Assembly (NCBI RefSeq): GCF_964340395.1
Contig: NC_135559.1
Span: 12,651,759 to 12,715,758, forward strand
Origin: Glandiceps talaboti
Taxonomy: Eukaryota; Hemichordata; Enteropneusta; Spengelidae
Direction of reading: 5' to 3'
DNA: 64,000 nucleotides
Below, in pieces: positions 8,641 to 40,420 of the stretch (its first letter is position 1; each line of letters begins with the position of its first letter). Both the position numbers and the translations under genes were made by a program. Under the pieces are notes generated by a model. The model did not search any database. It saw only the letters and a list, made by a program, of their open reading frames with translations, and had not been told where the DNA came from.

Positions 8641-11600
8641 TAGCATAAGGAAACATCCACTCACTCACTCACTCACACATGCCTGCTTGCAAGACAAAAC
8701 CGCAATAAACTGCATTTTTAGTGTAAGAAACATTCACACGCCAGAGAATTCTCTATATGAAAATATAGCAATTTATTCCAACTTCAATGAGAGAGAGAAA
8801 GAGAGAGAGATAGAGTCAAAGTAAAACTAGCAGGGAAGAAAACTTGACATCAAAAGAAGTTACAGGCCAAAATGTGGGCATTATTTCTAAGACAGAAGCC
8901 ATACAAAAAAATACTGCAAAATATCCATACCACTTACTGTACAACTGGAAAAAATGGTGATTACAACGTTAATACATTGTAGGCATAGACGTACAGATAT
9001 AAAAGTGTCACTTTTCCACCAACGTTTTTTCAAAGGTCGGGAATTTCACATTGTGTTTTGAATGCTGTTATATTTCTTTAATAGGGTAAAAATTCACTTT
9101 ACTATAAACCAAACTTTGAAGGGCTCTATGAAAACTTGGATAATTTTATATTTCGTAATCATCTGTAATAAAACCACTGAAACAGATAAAGTTACACAGC
9201 TCTTTTTTTTGCGTGTGTCAATTAATTTCTGCTGGTACGTCACAAAATATCCTTTCTTGACTGGCAATCTTACCAAATGAAAACAAAAGTAATTCATCAT
9301 ATTGCCGTTGGGGGCGATCTCATGTATCCTATATGACAGCTTTGGAAAAATATGCATCTGAATGTAGAAACCTGACACAGCTCCCTACAGGAAACATTGA
9401 GTACGTACATGTATGAATAAAATGTGGGTGGGGGTGGGGGTCAGTGGTGTACTAATCATATGAAAGATACATTTCTTAGATTTGGTACTGTGGTCTTAAA
9501 TAGGAAAAGCATGCAGGAAACAACCAATGAGGAAATTGAGAATACTAGAGCAAGCAGTTTTCTCTCTCAAAAAGTTGTTCTTAAAATGACTCCTTGTGGA
9601 GTCGAGTTCTATCCAATCCCGTTCCCACGAAAATCTTTTACATTACAGACTCGAGAAAGTCCCAATTAACTTTTGAAAGTCAGTCAGACTGTTTCTAATA
9701 TATGATTACTTGAAAGAATGTAGGGATATAAGCACACTATGCACAGTTTAAGCAGGATGGCTAGTAGGTATTTAGTCTGTAAGGTACGCCATGACAGGGC
9801 GCCCTCAAACATCGGCCAACCCCTAGGTTGTGAGAGGAGGCCAGTGAGGGCGAAACGTCACGACATATCTTATAGTCTAGTAGGAATTCAGAAACTCAGA
9901 AAACTGGGTAAACGTGTAGGTTATACTGCAATGGGCTTGTGTAACGTCTCAAAATGTTGACTTTCAATAAAATATTTGGGATGCCATGGTAACCAAAATG
10001 CATAATTTTGAAAGGCCACACATTCACAAACTAGTGCGTGTTATCTTAGTACAGGTTTTTTATTTTCCCTGTACAGAGTACTGACGGTAGAATGGTAAAA
10101 AATAGGGGAAACTTGAGAAGATAGTGAAGGACATTGCTTAAATAAGAACACACCTTGACAAGGTGCTATTGTAAGTTATGAAGCAATGTGTCACCCCATC
10201 AGATATCACTGACAGAGACGCCTGATTGGGGTTGAAAGACAAAGACACGTCTAACCATCTCACTGATGTGTAGTCTGCAAAGATACCACATGTCATATCA
10301 TCCTATCAGATACCGATGAAAGTGAAACCTGATGAGGGCCGAGTGACACGTGTCCATTTTAGTTGATACATTTCAGGCATCAAACAATATAGTGCACAAG
10401 CCAAGGCATAGAAATATTCATCACTGACACCAAAATCTTACAAAATTTGAATGCTGAATTTGAGCCTCTGATTGTGAACTAGAAGGTCATTGTGAATGTG
10501 TAGTAGGGTATGCTTAGAGAAAGGGAAAAGGGGGGGGGGGGGGGGAAGGATGTCCTAGAGGGTGGACCTGGGTTTTGTACTTTCAAGCTATCTATATGAT
10601 AGTGTTGGAAGAGAGTGCAAGCTATTTTTCATCACAATCTACTAGACCTGGAGCAAAGAGAAAACTGTTAGTAGTAGTAGTACCCACAGTGTTGCTATGG
10701 TAACAAAAAAATAACAAGACAAAAACAAGACTCGAGAGTAATTACTACCACTGACTTTCCCATTGCCAATATTTTACCATCACCTGTACACGTACACTCC
10801 CTCCCTTTACCTTTTTCTACTTTTTTTTTGGTTTGTTTCTCCTTTGAACACATTTTTCATCAGGCCATAAACACCTGTTTTTATACAAATTGCACAACTA
10901 CATTATACTATAAATTGTGAAAGGCAGAAATTATACATTTTACTATAAATTTAATATTATTTTTTTTTAACTTTTTTTTTTTTTTTTGATCTAAAGGATG
11001 AAAGATATTAGGCAATGGAAAAGTCAACTGTTTGAAACAAAATATTTTGGGATCTGGACAGCAGCTATTCTTGTTTGATCTAAAACCAGAGTATAACATT
11101 TTTTTCCACCAAAGTGGTATTTTGAAATATGTTCCTTTCTTTTCATGAAAATATTTTTATTTCTGGAAATGTTTTTTTTTTCTCATATTTTTTTTTTCTC
11201 GAAACTTCCATATCTAAAGTTAAAATCCTATTTCAGCTTGAAATGGGAGGAAACAAGGAAAAAACACAAATCTTTTTTTTGACGCAAAAATAGGATTATT
11301 TCTGAACATGGTGATTATACCCTATTCCTTTTTCATATATATTACCGCACTGTAGTTTGTACATGACAAATTGCTGGAAATCTACTATAAATGCTTGTAC
11401 CCTGAGTTTTCACACCAAGGGTTAAAGTATTCCTATATTTAGTTGTACCCTGGGAACTTCATGACAGTTCACACATGTGCCAGTATGTGAGAGTATACGA
11501 AGTGTAGCTGTTCACATTAACATTTGTGAAGTGGGCCCTCTAGAGACAGAACTCTTTCTTCTTTTGTTTTTGCTTAAACATTTCACAGGTGCATGTTTCA

Positions 11601-12580
11601 ATCTGATAGGCTGCCAGTTTGTACTCCATTCTGATTACACTTTTGAGAGGTTTGCCCTATATCAGACTATGCATAGAATCCTTTGTTCTAGTTCCGAAAA
11701 GACCATAAATGTCAGAATGTCCCTCTCATCTCCTTTGCAGATTGATTTAGCAGGTACCCTCACTTTAAAATCTATGTAGGATTTACTTTCTTCAATACTC
11801 GCCCCGTTATCTGGGTAGTTCGATACAAGTGAGCACTCCATCCAACACAAATCTTGATCCTTTTGTTGTCATCTCAGAAACACTCCATAGTCAAGTAAGG
11901 TAGATTGATAAACATAGGATAGCATTATTTCAAAAAGTCTTGATTTCTGAAAGTTTGGGAAAATTACAGCTGCAGTCTGGGGTTTGATCAAACTGCCATG
12001 ACTATCTTTGAGGTAGGTTGGAGGCTAAACAAAACATAGCACTTGTATGGCCAATCATGCATTCCCAGAGTACAGACCGATATCTGCCGGACCTTATGAT
12101 CCAGCAGTGACATATTTGAATCTGTCTGTTTGTCTCTCTACGATGTCGTCTTAAAAAAAGAACACCTGATTACAAATATTCTCCGTTTGGAACATCACTG
12201 AAATTTACAAAAATCCACACTATGAAACACTATGTCACTTACAGTAACCTCATTGAACTATGACCTCATATTGAACTATGACCCAATTAATCTGAAGGTC
12301 AGAAGTCAAAGTTGATTGTTGGCACATCAAGTTTTTTTCTTTCTCACAAGAGTAATACAAAGCATTTGACCAGAAGCAACACAAAAGAGGACAAGTAAAA
12401 TCCAGCAAGATGTACACGGCATGAAATCACACCTATTCATTCTGAATACTGAATACAACAGAAATTTGCAAAGGGGATTTTTTAAGTATATTTGAGCCAT
12501 TTTGGATTGGTGTGAAGTACCGAAACTTGTTTCAAGTTGACTTGAGTACTCAAAAAGCGGTTCATGATGTCAGTTCTAAA
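8641..12580. other. Intergenic, simple repeats only
   Basis: Between the unknown gene and the TBL1 3' end. Contains a G-run (about 10531-10545), several T-runs (10960-11290), a segment at 9769-9880 with a diverged relative at 40437-40523 (shared TCTGTAAGGTACGCC-like and CACGACATATCT blocks), and no supported gene. Confidence 0.6.
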
Positions 12581-12584
12581 AGGT

Positions 12585-13250
12585 TTCAAACTGGCTCAAA
12601 CTGGTTCAACCGGTGAACTATCTGTTAGATCCAAAAGTACAATGCTGGCTCAAACTAGTTTGAACCGGTTCATTCATGATGTCTGCTTCAGAAAATGTCA
12701 GGTTGGCTCAAACTGGTTTGAACCAGTGTAATAAAAGTTTGTTGGATCCAAAAGTACAAAGTTGGCTCAAACTGGTTTGAACCAGTTCATGATGACTGAT
12801 TCAAAAGGTCAGACTGGTTTGAAACTGGTCTACTGAAATTGTTAGTTAAGGCTGGCTAAAACTGAATTGGGCTGGTTTTATTTATATACTTTTAGACCGA
12901 AATATTTGTTCTACTGAGAATATTGTTCAAATTCTTTAATCTACTGAACACAGAGTCAAGTTCCGATGTATATGCTAAGTAATTTCAATACTATAATTGA
13001 TTGTACTGAGCAACATTAATCTAACCCAAGCCAGTTTGAACCAGTGGCTTCACTTGTTTGAACATGTTGAATTGATCAGTAAATCTAGCCAAAACTGGTT
13101 GAAACCAGTAAGTTTGAAACCAGTCTCATTGGTCAGCCAATCAACATCAAAATGCCAAATCAGCATCAAAATGCCAAACTATTTTGAACCAGTTTCATTG
13201 GTCAGCCAATCAGCATCAAAGGGCCGAACTAGTTTGAACCAGTTCAGTAT
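12585..13250. repeat. Array of ACTGGTTTGAACCAGT-like palindromes
   Basis: About a dozen variants of a near-palindromic 16-mer occur in two clusters (12590-12850 and 13020-13250), with spacers that also repeat (GGCTCAAACTGG, TTCATGATG, GTCAGCCAATCAGCATC). Copies are diverged. The array lies downstream of the TBL1 stop on the transcribed strand, so it may be in the 3' UTR. Confidence 0.75.
12877..12882 (-). terminator. Candidate poly(A) signal for TBL1
   Basis: AATAAA on the minus strand, about 800 nt after the TBL1 stop codon. I see no earlier AATAAA on that strand between the stop and this point. It would give a 3' UTR of about 0.8 kb containing an array of ACTGGTTTGAACCAGT-like palindromes. 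Transcript evidence is absent. Confidence 0.4.
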
Positions 13251-13681
13251 TGTTTACCCACATTTCACTTATATTACGTGTGGAAGGGTTTTCAATGTCA
13301 TGGCTCAAATAACGAGTGGACAAGTCGGGATAGAGAGTGGGGTCAGTCACAAATAATCACGTCACCATATGTATAAACTATGTCCTTCAAGAAAGTACGA
13401 AGAACAAGGGGGTATATAGTTCCAGCAGTATGGATAGGTGGGTGAACAAACAGTGCCGAACCACTCACACAGTAGTGGTGAAGGTGGTGGTGGTGGTGGT
13501 GGTGGTGGTGGATGACATTGTTGTCTTCAAAGAATAGGAGCTGCCAGCTGGTCAAATACACTACACAGGTACTACACTGACTTGGAAAACTGGAGAGGTT
13601 GCATGACCAAACATGGGGGCCAGAAAATGATGTACAACTAGCCGACACTACACTACTCTATGCTACACACTACGGTGGACT

Positions 13682-31590
<17,909 letters not shown>

Positions 31591-31784
31591 CGTTGTTTAT
31601 ACTTAAACCCAATCATAAGGACACTAACCATGTACCACAAAATAGAACTCACAAATCTGAAAAATACAACAGACAGAAATAACAGTGGTTATATTGAGGC
31701 AAAAAATAGTTTGGAAATTATGTCATACATTTTAGATGTCTCAGTAAACAGTACAAGGTAAATATAGATATTGCTAATGTTACG

Positions 31785-31946
31785 CACGTATGTGTGTGTG
31801 TATGTATGTATGTATGTATGTATGTATGTATGTATGTATGTATGTATGTATGTATGTATGTACGTACGTACGTATGTATGTATGTACGTACGTACGTATG
31901 TATGTATGTATGTATGTATGTATGTATGTATGTATGTATGTATGTG
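31785..31946. repeat. (TATG)n/(TACG)n microsatellite upstream of TBL1 ATG
   Basis: About 40 tetranucleotide units, with two short TACG blocks symmetrically placed inside. It lies about 200 bp upstream of the start codon. Confidence 0.95.
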
Positions 31947-32735
31947 TAAGATAAATATGATAAAATATGTGACCCACATCACATAAACAGACATCACAGA
32001 GTAACACACTGGAAAGGTCAGAGGTGAAAGTTGAGTGACACTGATACTCGCAATTTATGCAATGTATTACATTTAGAGCAATAGTTGGCAACAATGAGGT
32101 GTAAATCTACTCTATTGGCAAGTCAATCATTACAAGCCATTACAGGCAAACCAGAAGTAATCAATGTCAGATTTTTTTTTTGAGTCTCTGATTCCAGAGA
32201 GTTCATCAGTCTTTGACATTTAATCAATCTTACTAACAACACCTGAGACTCCTCCAAACAAAATGATTGATTTTCTTGTCGTCTTACAATTGCTAAATGC
32301 TAAAGGTGAGATCAGATGTTCATAGGAACGATTGTTACTATCTAACAGATTAGATACGCACACTTCCAGAAAATGAACTTTTGTAACGGCTAACGAAATG
32401 CCCGTCGCATTGAATTACTGAAGCTGGCTGTTATTATACACAGCGAGTATCTTCAAGAGTACCTCGTAACATAACTGAGACAATGTTGAAAATTTTACGA
32501 GTTACACTCATGCACTTCATACAATGTATGTTTATATCACGAACAGCTAACCAAATGTCACAATACTGAATTACTGAAGCTGGCTATTTATACAACAAAT
32601 TTTGTAACGCATAACTTGAAAATCAATGTGACAATGTTGCAAATTTAATTGATTACTCAGATTAGATCTATGCAGTTTATAAAAGGTATGTCTATATTGC
32701 TAACAGCAAACACATTGTTATAATATTTACATTGA
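31947..32735. other. TBL1 5' flank, no feature placed
   Basis: Could hold TBL1 5' UTR or intron. Two diverged copies of a segment with ACTGAAGCTGGCT and CGAACAGCTAAC-like blocks lie at 32390-32480 and 32530-32600. No TATA box or CpG cluster seen. Confidence 0.5.
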
Positions 32736-32745
32736 ATATATAGCA

Positions 32746-33460
32746 TGGATGCTAATTTGGTAGTCTAAATACTATGTTTAGTAGTCAATGTGTCCTGGAC
32801 TACTGCTAATTTGGTAATCTAGATACAATGTTTAGTAGTCTATGTACCCTGGACTACTGCTAATTTAGTAGTCTAGATACAATGTTTAGTAGTCTATGTG
32901 TCCTGGACTACTGCTAATTTGGTAGTCTAGATACAATGTTTAGTAGTCTATGTGTCCTGGACTACTGCTAATTTGGTAGTCTAGATACAATGTTTAGTAG
33001 TCTATGTGTCCTGGACTACTGCTAATTTGGTAGTCTAGATACAATGTTTAGTAGTCTATGTGTCCTGGAATACTGCTAATTTGATAGCATAGATACAATG
33101 TTTAGCAGTCTATGTGTCCTGGACTACTGCTAATTTGGTAGTCTAGATACAATGTTTAGTAGTCTATATGTCCTGGACTACTGCTAATTTGGTAGTCTAG
33201 ATACAAAGTTTAGTAGTCTATATGTCCTGGACTACTGCTAATTTAGTAGTCTAGATACAATGTTTATAAGTCTATGTGTCCTGGACTACTGCTAATTTGG
33301 TAGTCTAGATACAATGTTTAGTAGTCTATATGTCCTGGACTACTGCTAATTTGGTAGTCTAGATACAATGTTTAGTAGTCTATATGTCCTGGACTACTGC
33401 TAATTTGGTAGTCTAGATACAATGTTTAGTAGTCTATGTGTCCTGGACTATTGATATTTA
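32746..33460. repeat. 54-bp minisatellite, ~13 copies
   Basis: Unit contains GGACTACTGCTAATTTGGTA then GTCTAGATACAATGTTTAGT and AGTCTATGTGTCCT. GACTAC and GTAGTC make a short hairpin in each unit. Copies are 90 percent or more alike by eye. Located 1.2-1.9 kb upstream of the TBL1 ATG. Confidence 0.95.
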
Positions 33461-36040
33461 GTTGTCTATGTACCCTGCACTAATTCTGAGCCATGCTATG
33501 ATATCAAATGGTTTAGTTTCTTCATATCTATAGTGGACCCTGGACAAGGAAACGAAGCCTTTTTATGTTTGACCTTTAAGAGTCTGAATGTTTCATATTT
33601 CTCAGAAAGAACATTTTATTTGCGTGGGTTGAACAACTGACGTAGTAGTCCACCTTGTCATATTCACTAACACTGTACATGGCTGCTCTGCATGATTTGC
33701 TGGAAGGATATTACAAAGATGAAATGAGGCTTGTATTATTGTTACAAAGTGGTAAATATCAAATCTACCTAGGTCCCCAGATATTTTTCACATGAAGGAA
33801 ATTTAAGTTACAAGATATAGAAATATATGCAGACCCCATCCCACCTGTATAAACAAGAACACTGTGGTATGTTTTCACATCAGTGCTACTACATGTATCT
33901 GTAGCATCAAATCTCAAGAGATAATTCGACAGCCGAGGGTAGAACTATACAATTTTTCTACCACCTACATGATGTCTAATAGCTATAGTCTACTTTAGTA
34001 GTAGTACGAAAGCATTATGTGAATTAGTCAGCTTTCCATCAAATAATTCCTGAAAGGGCTAGAACATTACAGGTATGTTAGGACTAGTAATCTAGTATAC
34101 ATTTCATATCTGTCAAGGTCAATACCCTCACATAAATTAACCTTAAGTCTGTCATTTACCATCAAATTTTCGGATGTCTCCTACTAAATTACTATAGACA
34201 TTTTCCAACCATGTTAAATTCTATAATTTACTGAGATCTAACAACATTTTACAACCTGTTATACTGTTTTGTTTTTCATTAAGTTATGTAATTGTCATCA
34301 ACAAATAAACAATCTATACATCAATGCTATTATCTCTTCCTTACACTTGACCTGAAGAAGGTTAATGTGACATAAATGCACCTAAAAGTTAAAACTATGG
34401 TACAGAGAGACCTCAATATTATTTATATTACGCCATCATGAGCCAGGTTCAACAAAAAATATGAGCCAGGGTCAACAAAAAATATGGAATATATACTCCA
34501 GTCATTCTATGTCATGACAACACATGTTGCCCCCATCCCTGTTTACACTGTGTATACATACATGTATATTGAATTTTTAAAATCACTGAAAATCAACATT
34601 TCAGCTGTACTATTTGTTCAACTGATTTTCTTCAACGTATAGTTATTTGTATACAATCCTACACTAATTAATTTTCCATAATTTTCACGTAATCACAGGG
34701 TACAATCTACATCATGAAGCAAGCCCCAACTGTTATGTAACGAAAAAATTATGAAATTATAAACGCATGATATAACAATGCTACCTGAAAGTCTAGATGA
34801 GAAAGACAAATAATTCCACAGAGAGTATGGATTACCTAGCGTACACACTGATCGGCCATTCATGCATAATACATGTACAATATATATTGGCATGTTACCT
34901 GTAATATCATGTTAGGTACTTGATGATATGTACACTGTGTATCTACAGGGACTCACAAATGTGTCTATTCTAGCCCAGCTGCCAGCAACCATAAATCAAT
35001 TATAACACCCTGTCACATGACCAGGACCCAGAATGAGATTTTCATCTGTGCATGTTTTGACAGGTTATTTACTAGTCGCAGTGCGTTGACCTCATTTCAG
35101 TCATTTGGACTCGCTCATTCACACACAGGGGTGGGTAGGCTTTGCGACCTTGGCATGCAAGGTGGGGTGATTGTTTTCAATATTGGAAAGGTTAGTCTTC
35201 GCTCTTCACACCCCTGAAATTCATAGATCAGTGGTCGTGCAGACCCTGTTTGATTAATAACAACTCAGGTTACTAAATATTGTAAACATAATATTTACCA
35301 ATTCTGCTCCATTTACACAGTAATATTTGTCAGGTCTTCAAAGTATGTATGGGTAAACAACGAGATGGATATTTTTCACAGAAGTACATTTGGAGTCCCA
35401 CGGTTCGCCGAGTGCCTACACGTAATTGCAATTTTACTAGTCATGTTAACCTGTCCTATTTGCAAGACAATCTGTACGCTAAGCAGTAGGTTGTAAAATT
35501 TTAATGAAATCTACCATCTTCCTTGGAATATAATACATTCACAGTTCTTATGTTAAAGGGGTTTATGTTTCAATCATGGGTCTTTACATTAGTTTTACCT
35601 TAATAATGATAATACCATGCATAAGCCAAAAATATGGAATGTATACCCTGGTCGTTCTACGTCATGGCAACGCACGTCTACGTCACTGCTTCTGCTGTTC
35701 TGTGTTCAAAATACAAGTCAAAACCTTTGTGTACACTCTTCTAATCACTGGACATAATCCAACTGACTACAAGGAGGGTACACAATGGACACACCTTTCA
35801 AATACAGTAGTACTATTTTCAGAAACCACCTCAGGCAGTACCTGCCACAAGAATACAAGTCTTCTACAGTCGTTTACTCAAAACAGAATGCAGATATACA
35901 GCCACAAAACAATGCATCAAATCATGTACTAATCTAGTTCATTTTACTATTGGCGTTTTCCCATCGCCTGAGAACAGTTTAGAGTAAATAGCTACAGAAC
36001 AATATCTAATGCTTGGTTTTTGTTCCCCTTTATTTCCAGA
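33461..36040. other. No gene seen; two family H fragments
   Basis: AT-rich non-coding sequence. Partial copies of hairpin family H are at 34432-34520 and 35611-35730 (ATATGGAATRTATACTC-type core). No other feature. Confidence 0.6.
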
Positions 36041-36048
36041 CACACAGG

Positions 36049-36166
36049 ACACGGTAGTCTAGTTCCTATACAGTATAGTTACCATTGACACATCCACTCA
36101 CAGAGGTACTCACTCACGGGTACTTCACTGATTTAGTTAGAAACCATATTGGCACCTAGACTAAGG
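36049..36166 (+). repeat. Dispersed repeat, GTAGTCTAGTTCCTATAC family
   Basis: Starts GGTAGTCTAGTTCCTATACA and ends GGCACCTAGACTA. Related copies at 51909-52003 (+) and 61655-61733 (-). The short TAGTC.../...GACTA ends hint at a MITE. Confidence 0.65.
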
Positions 36167-36369
36167 GCATGGAGACCCCCAACAACATAAATCATAAGTA
36201 TATATCAAATACTTTATACATTGAACACACCTTTTCTGATTTTGATAAATCACACACGTGTTCACTTCTATGAATTTCAAACCACGCTCTGTATCTAACA
36301 ATGCTCTCTTTCAACATGAAGTGATTTTTCATTTTCACACCATTTAGTGCAAACTTCACCAATTGCTTT

Positions 36370-37080
36370 TCACAATCATGTCATCCTTCCAACAACAAAA
36401 CACCTGCAAGTTGTACAGACCTTCCCCTTCTACTGCAAAACACCTACATGTTAAACAGACCTTCCCCCTTCAAACCACAAAACACCTACAAGTTGTACAA
36501 ACCTTCCCCTTCTACTGGTACTACAATACAACAAAATGAAAAAATATGGACAACGAATTGAAAACATATGGACCAAGTGTTCAAAGGCTTTAGCCAATGA
36601 TTTCAGTTAAAATCTGCTCCAGATTTTAAAACTAAGTACTTTGTCAGTAAAAGCTTGTATTTGCACAAAAACTGTAACAACCTGGCAACAACAAACTGCT
36701 GATAGATTAAAAAATGATGAGGTAGAATATATATTTCAAACACCCAGTTTGAAAAAAAGATTAATCCGCTTTCCACCAGGAAGGAATTTTTTTTGTACAC
36801 ACAAAATAATTTGGGAAAAACGGGATCAACATTTAGATATAAAAACAGTTATTTGGCCAAGTTATAGAAAAAGTTGGTCTAGAAAACAAGAATGATTCCT
36901 ATGTAATCCTCGTCTTCACTGGTATGATATCATTAATACGAGGTCCTTTGAATCCCTGGACTTTAAATGTGTAATGCAATAACAATATTACCTACAAGTG
37001 GTTAGTATATGCCTCTTGATAAGCTTACATGTGTAATGCAATAACAATATTACCTGGGAGTGGTTAGTGTATGTATGCCT
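36370..37080. repeat. Two short tandem duplications
   Basis: A 40-bp unit with AACACCTACAAGTTGTACAG occurs three times (36395-36515), and a 60-bp unit with GTGTAATGCAATAACAATAT occurs twice (36968-37085). Confidence 0.75.
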
Positions 37081-37085
37081 CTTGA

Positions 37086-38510
37086 TAAGCGGTGAACGTT
37101 TGCCGTACCTTCTTTTTACGTACAACTGCTGACATCAGACAGTGGACAAACAGAACTTGTCACAAACTCAGAAAAGTAAACAAATGATTTGAATTAATAA
37201 CACTTGGCTCGGCATGTTGGAATAAGCACAGATTTGTACACACCATGGTTTGGTAAGAACAGTTTTATGGCCTCTTTATGTGTACATGAAATGTCAGGAT
37301 GACTGGAAGTTTATTTGCGAACATGAACTATCAATATGTAAATGGCCATAAAACTGTTCTATCAAATGACTGAATGTAGTAGTAATACAAGTCTTTGTGT
37401 TGTGCCAAGTGTTATTAATCCAATTCAGCAATTACTTTCCGTGTTTGTAACAAGTTCTGGTCGTCCACGGCGTGATGTCAGTAGTTGTAATAAAATCCGA
37501 GGTGGAAGAACAAACCTTGGACACGTAATATTTTCAGATACGAATTTGCATGTTTTAGTAGTAAAATTCTATTTCTCATTACGACAACAATGCCGCTTAA
37601 TTTTCCAATAACACTGGAAGTGAAATGTTTCCTTTCCAGACTGGAAGTGTATCGTTTCCTTTCCAGACAAAGTTTCAGACGGCACAATTACAATCTCTCT
37701 CTAATGCGTTTATTGTTCGGTTCACAGAATGCTATTCTAACTGTAGTCAATGAAAGTATTACATAACTACAATAGCAAGTAATATCACTTTAAAGATCAT
37801 TATGGCACAACCGAAGTAATTAATAACAATATTACATTATACATCTACTCTAGCCTTTTATTATGCAAAACATTAATAAATTTAGTTGTGTGTGTGTGTG
37901 CGTCATCGTCCAAACAAAAAGTAATTAATACGAATATAACATTTTATGTCCACTCTAGCCTTTTATTATGCAAATACTTAGAAACAAGCATTTTTTTTGG
38001 TGTGCCTGAATGGTCCCGCTTCACCCATGCAAAGAATTGTTTATGTTGGAAGTCTTTTTATAACTCTTGTTTTGTATTTTAGACAAAAAAGACAGTAACA
38101 TGCCTAATATTACCATCACAATGGAAAACTAACAATTAAAATGCCTCACACTGTGCCAGCATCAATGCTTGGACTGGGGAGTTTCATCCATAAAAAACAT
38201 GTTTTTATTTTTCAATGTCGACTTCTAAAGATTAGTAGAAAGAAAAATGTATGTTACATGAATTTCATACCTAGGTGTTACAGTGACCACATGGATGAGG
38301 ATTGGGTATTTATTTTGAATTTTTTAATTTATGAAACAATTTTATCGTGGCTTCCTACTTGAAAAATCAATGTGAAAAAAACATATTCCAAGTCCTTGTT
38401 CATAACTGCAAAAAATTAATAAATGTGTAAAATGTTTGTCATCGTACGTACCAAGTCCTGCAAGTATACATGTCCTGTAAGCCTAACCCTGTTTCTATAG
38501 GCAAACAACC
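37086..38510. other. No gene or named repeat seen
   Basis: AT-rich sequence with a duplicated 25-bp block around 37621-37675 and a GT run near 37888. Nothing else supported. Confidence 0.5.
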
Positions 38511-38823
38511 ATCCTAACTATAGACTACAGACTTGGCTATCTGACGTACAGACAACTGACATTTTCAAGTCATATAGCCAAGTCCTTGGGCTACCTTTAA
38601 CTACCACCTGAGTAAGTAAGAGCTACACTGTAGGATAATCACAAGCCCTTCTACATGAATACATGTGTTAAAAGCCTAATCCTGCTTATATGGGTGAGAG
38701 ACTCTCGAACTGTTGCACAAGGACATTTACGTGTACATTTCCCTGTGAAAACGTGCATGTCCTGAAACCCTGGACAAGAAACTTGTCGTGGTCACTGTCA
38801 TAGAACAAATATTCAGTGATGGC

Positions 38824-39210
38824 AAAGACAAGTCTGTGGGCTAAGAAACCCTGTGACTTACAGGACACCTACAAGTGAACTTCTCTAAATCCTTTCTAAT
38901 ATCCTGAACTTGAGTGTATATATATATACGAGTGTAGCCCTGAGAGTTGATTTGGCGTCACCATCTCACGATACACCAGAGAGCTGCTTGAGATAGTAAC
39001 CTAACACAAAGACAAGTCTGTGGGCTATGAAACCCTGACTTACAGGACACCTACAACTTGTACAAGTGAACTTCTAAATCCCTTCTAATATCCTGAACTT
39101 GAGTGTACATATACGAGTGTAGCCCTGAGAGTTGATTGGGTGTCACCATCTCAAGATACACCAGAGAGCTGCTTGAGATAGTAACCTAACACAAAGACAA
39201 GTCTCTGAGC
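38824..39210. repeat. ~185-bp tandem duplication
   Basis: Two copies share AAAGACAAGTCTGTGGGCTA, TACAGGACACCTACAA, ATATCCTGAACTTGAGTGTA and CACCAGAGAGCTGCTTGAGA. Only small differences. Confidence 0.9.
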
Positions 39211-39894
39211 TTGCACGAGTGTACATAATTCAATAAGCTTAACCATCCTACATGTACTTGAGATAGAAGCTAGTGGCACCTGAAATACGGAAGGTTGGCG
39301 ACAACTAATGAAAGAAGGTATTGGTGCTGTGAATTCACATCGTCAATATCTACTGTAGGCACTAATAGCTTAGAATCCAGTCACATGGGCTTTATGTTCT
39401 TGCTGTTCCCCTACCACGCCTGGCATTTTGCCATAACAATCGTATATATCAACTCTAAAATTAGATTATGATTTCCCCAGTGTCATTGAATACTGGTAAT
39501 CATGTATAATCATGTGAACAGCTCAAGCCTCCAAGTTGGTTCTAATCACGTTCTGATTCTAAGTCATCTCACAGTGAGAAGAATTAAAAACCAAACAAGA
39601 ATCTATGCCAATTTTCTGGCTGTACTTTCATAGGTCGTTAGCAAAATGTCACGTGTCGTAGGGAAAAAGCGAAAGTAAAATGATCGAATGAATGGATTCT
39701 TGTTATAGGCTAGCTGAAGGCACCAAGGTCACAGACACCACAACAACCTCATACAGTATTTCACTTTCCTCATAATAGTGAAAGTAATTTGATCACCAGC
39801 TTGTCAAGTTGAATTCAAGGTCTTGATTTTCGTGTAAAACTGTAAACGTGTCTTCGGTGTTCTTTGACACTTAAACTTCTCTAATTTCAGTTCA

Positions 39895-40065
39895 TATTTA
39901 CATTAATTTTTAATTTCAGTGCATGTATTACACACTTGACATATCTAATTTCAATTCATATTTACATTAATTTTTAATTTCAGTGCATGTATACGCACTT
40001 GACACATCTAATTTCAGTTCAGTTTACATTAATTTTTAATTTCAGTGCATGTATACACACTTGAC
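39895..40065. repeat. ~61-bp tandem repeat, three copies
   Basis: Unit has TTACATTAATTTTTAATTTC and AGTGCATGTAT with CACTTGACATAT. Confidence 0.88.
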
Positions 40066-40369
40066 ATATCTCAAAATCATTTCAATAATTTATGCATATG
40101 TGAATAATGTATAAGTTGCCTGTATATATGTATGATCCATTCCATCTCAAAATACAGGGTGTGGCATCGTAAGTACTACATTTGTATACACCAATTTATA
40201 TAGAATTCGATGGTTGCATTCTGAAGATACCACCTGCAACTATCAAACATCCTTATTTATGCAAATGATTTATTTAATATTCATGGCTTGTTTACCAAAG
40301 CCTAACTACATGTAGTTCTCTGCAAATTTCACTTCAAACTAGCAAGAGGTTCTTGAGATATTGATGAGA

Positions 40370-40383
40370 CACACAAACAGACT

Positions 40384-40419
<36 letters not shown>

Positions 40420-40420
40420 T
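40370..40420. repeat. (CAGA)n microsatellite
   Basis: A run of ACAG tetranucleotides. A similar run is at 55505-55542. Confidence 0.95.

Noticed and set aside
10325-10360. CTGATGAGGGCCGAG as a third hammerhead
   Set aside because: No GAAA box follows a closable stem II, so the core is absent.
31689-32094. Open frames of repeated YIHT/YVCM
   Set aside because: They translate the (TATG)n microsatellite.
36641-36895. 84-codon plus-strand frame (Lys/Arg-rich, TPSLKKRLIRFPPG)
   Set aside because: It has some transposase-like flavour, but no catalytic motif, terminal repeats or second piece nearby to support it.
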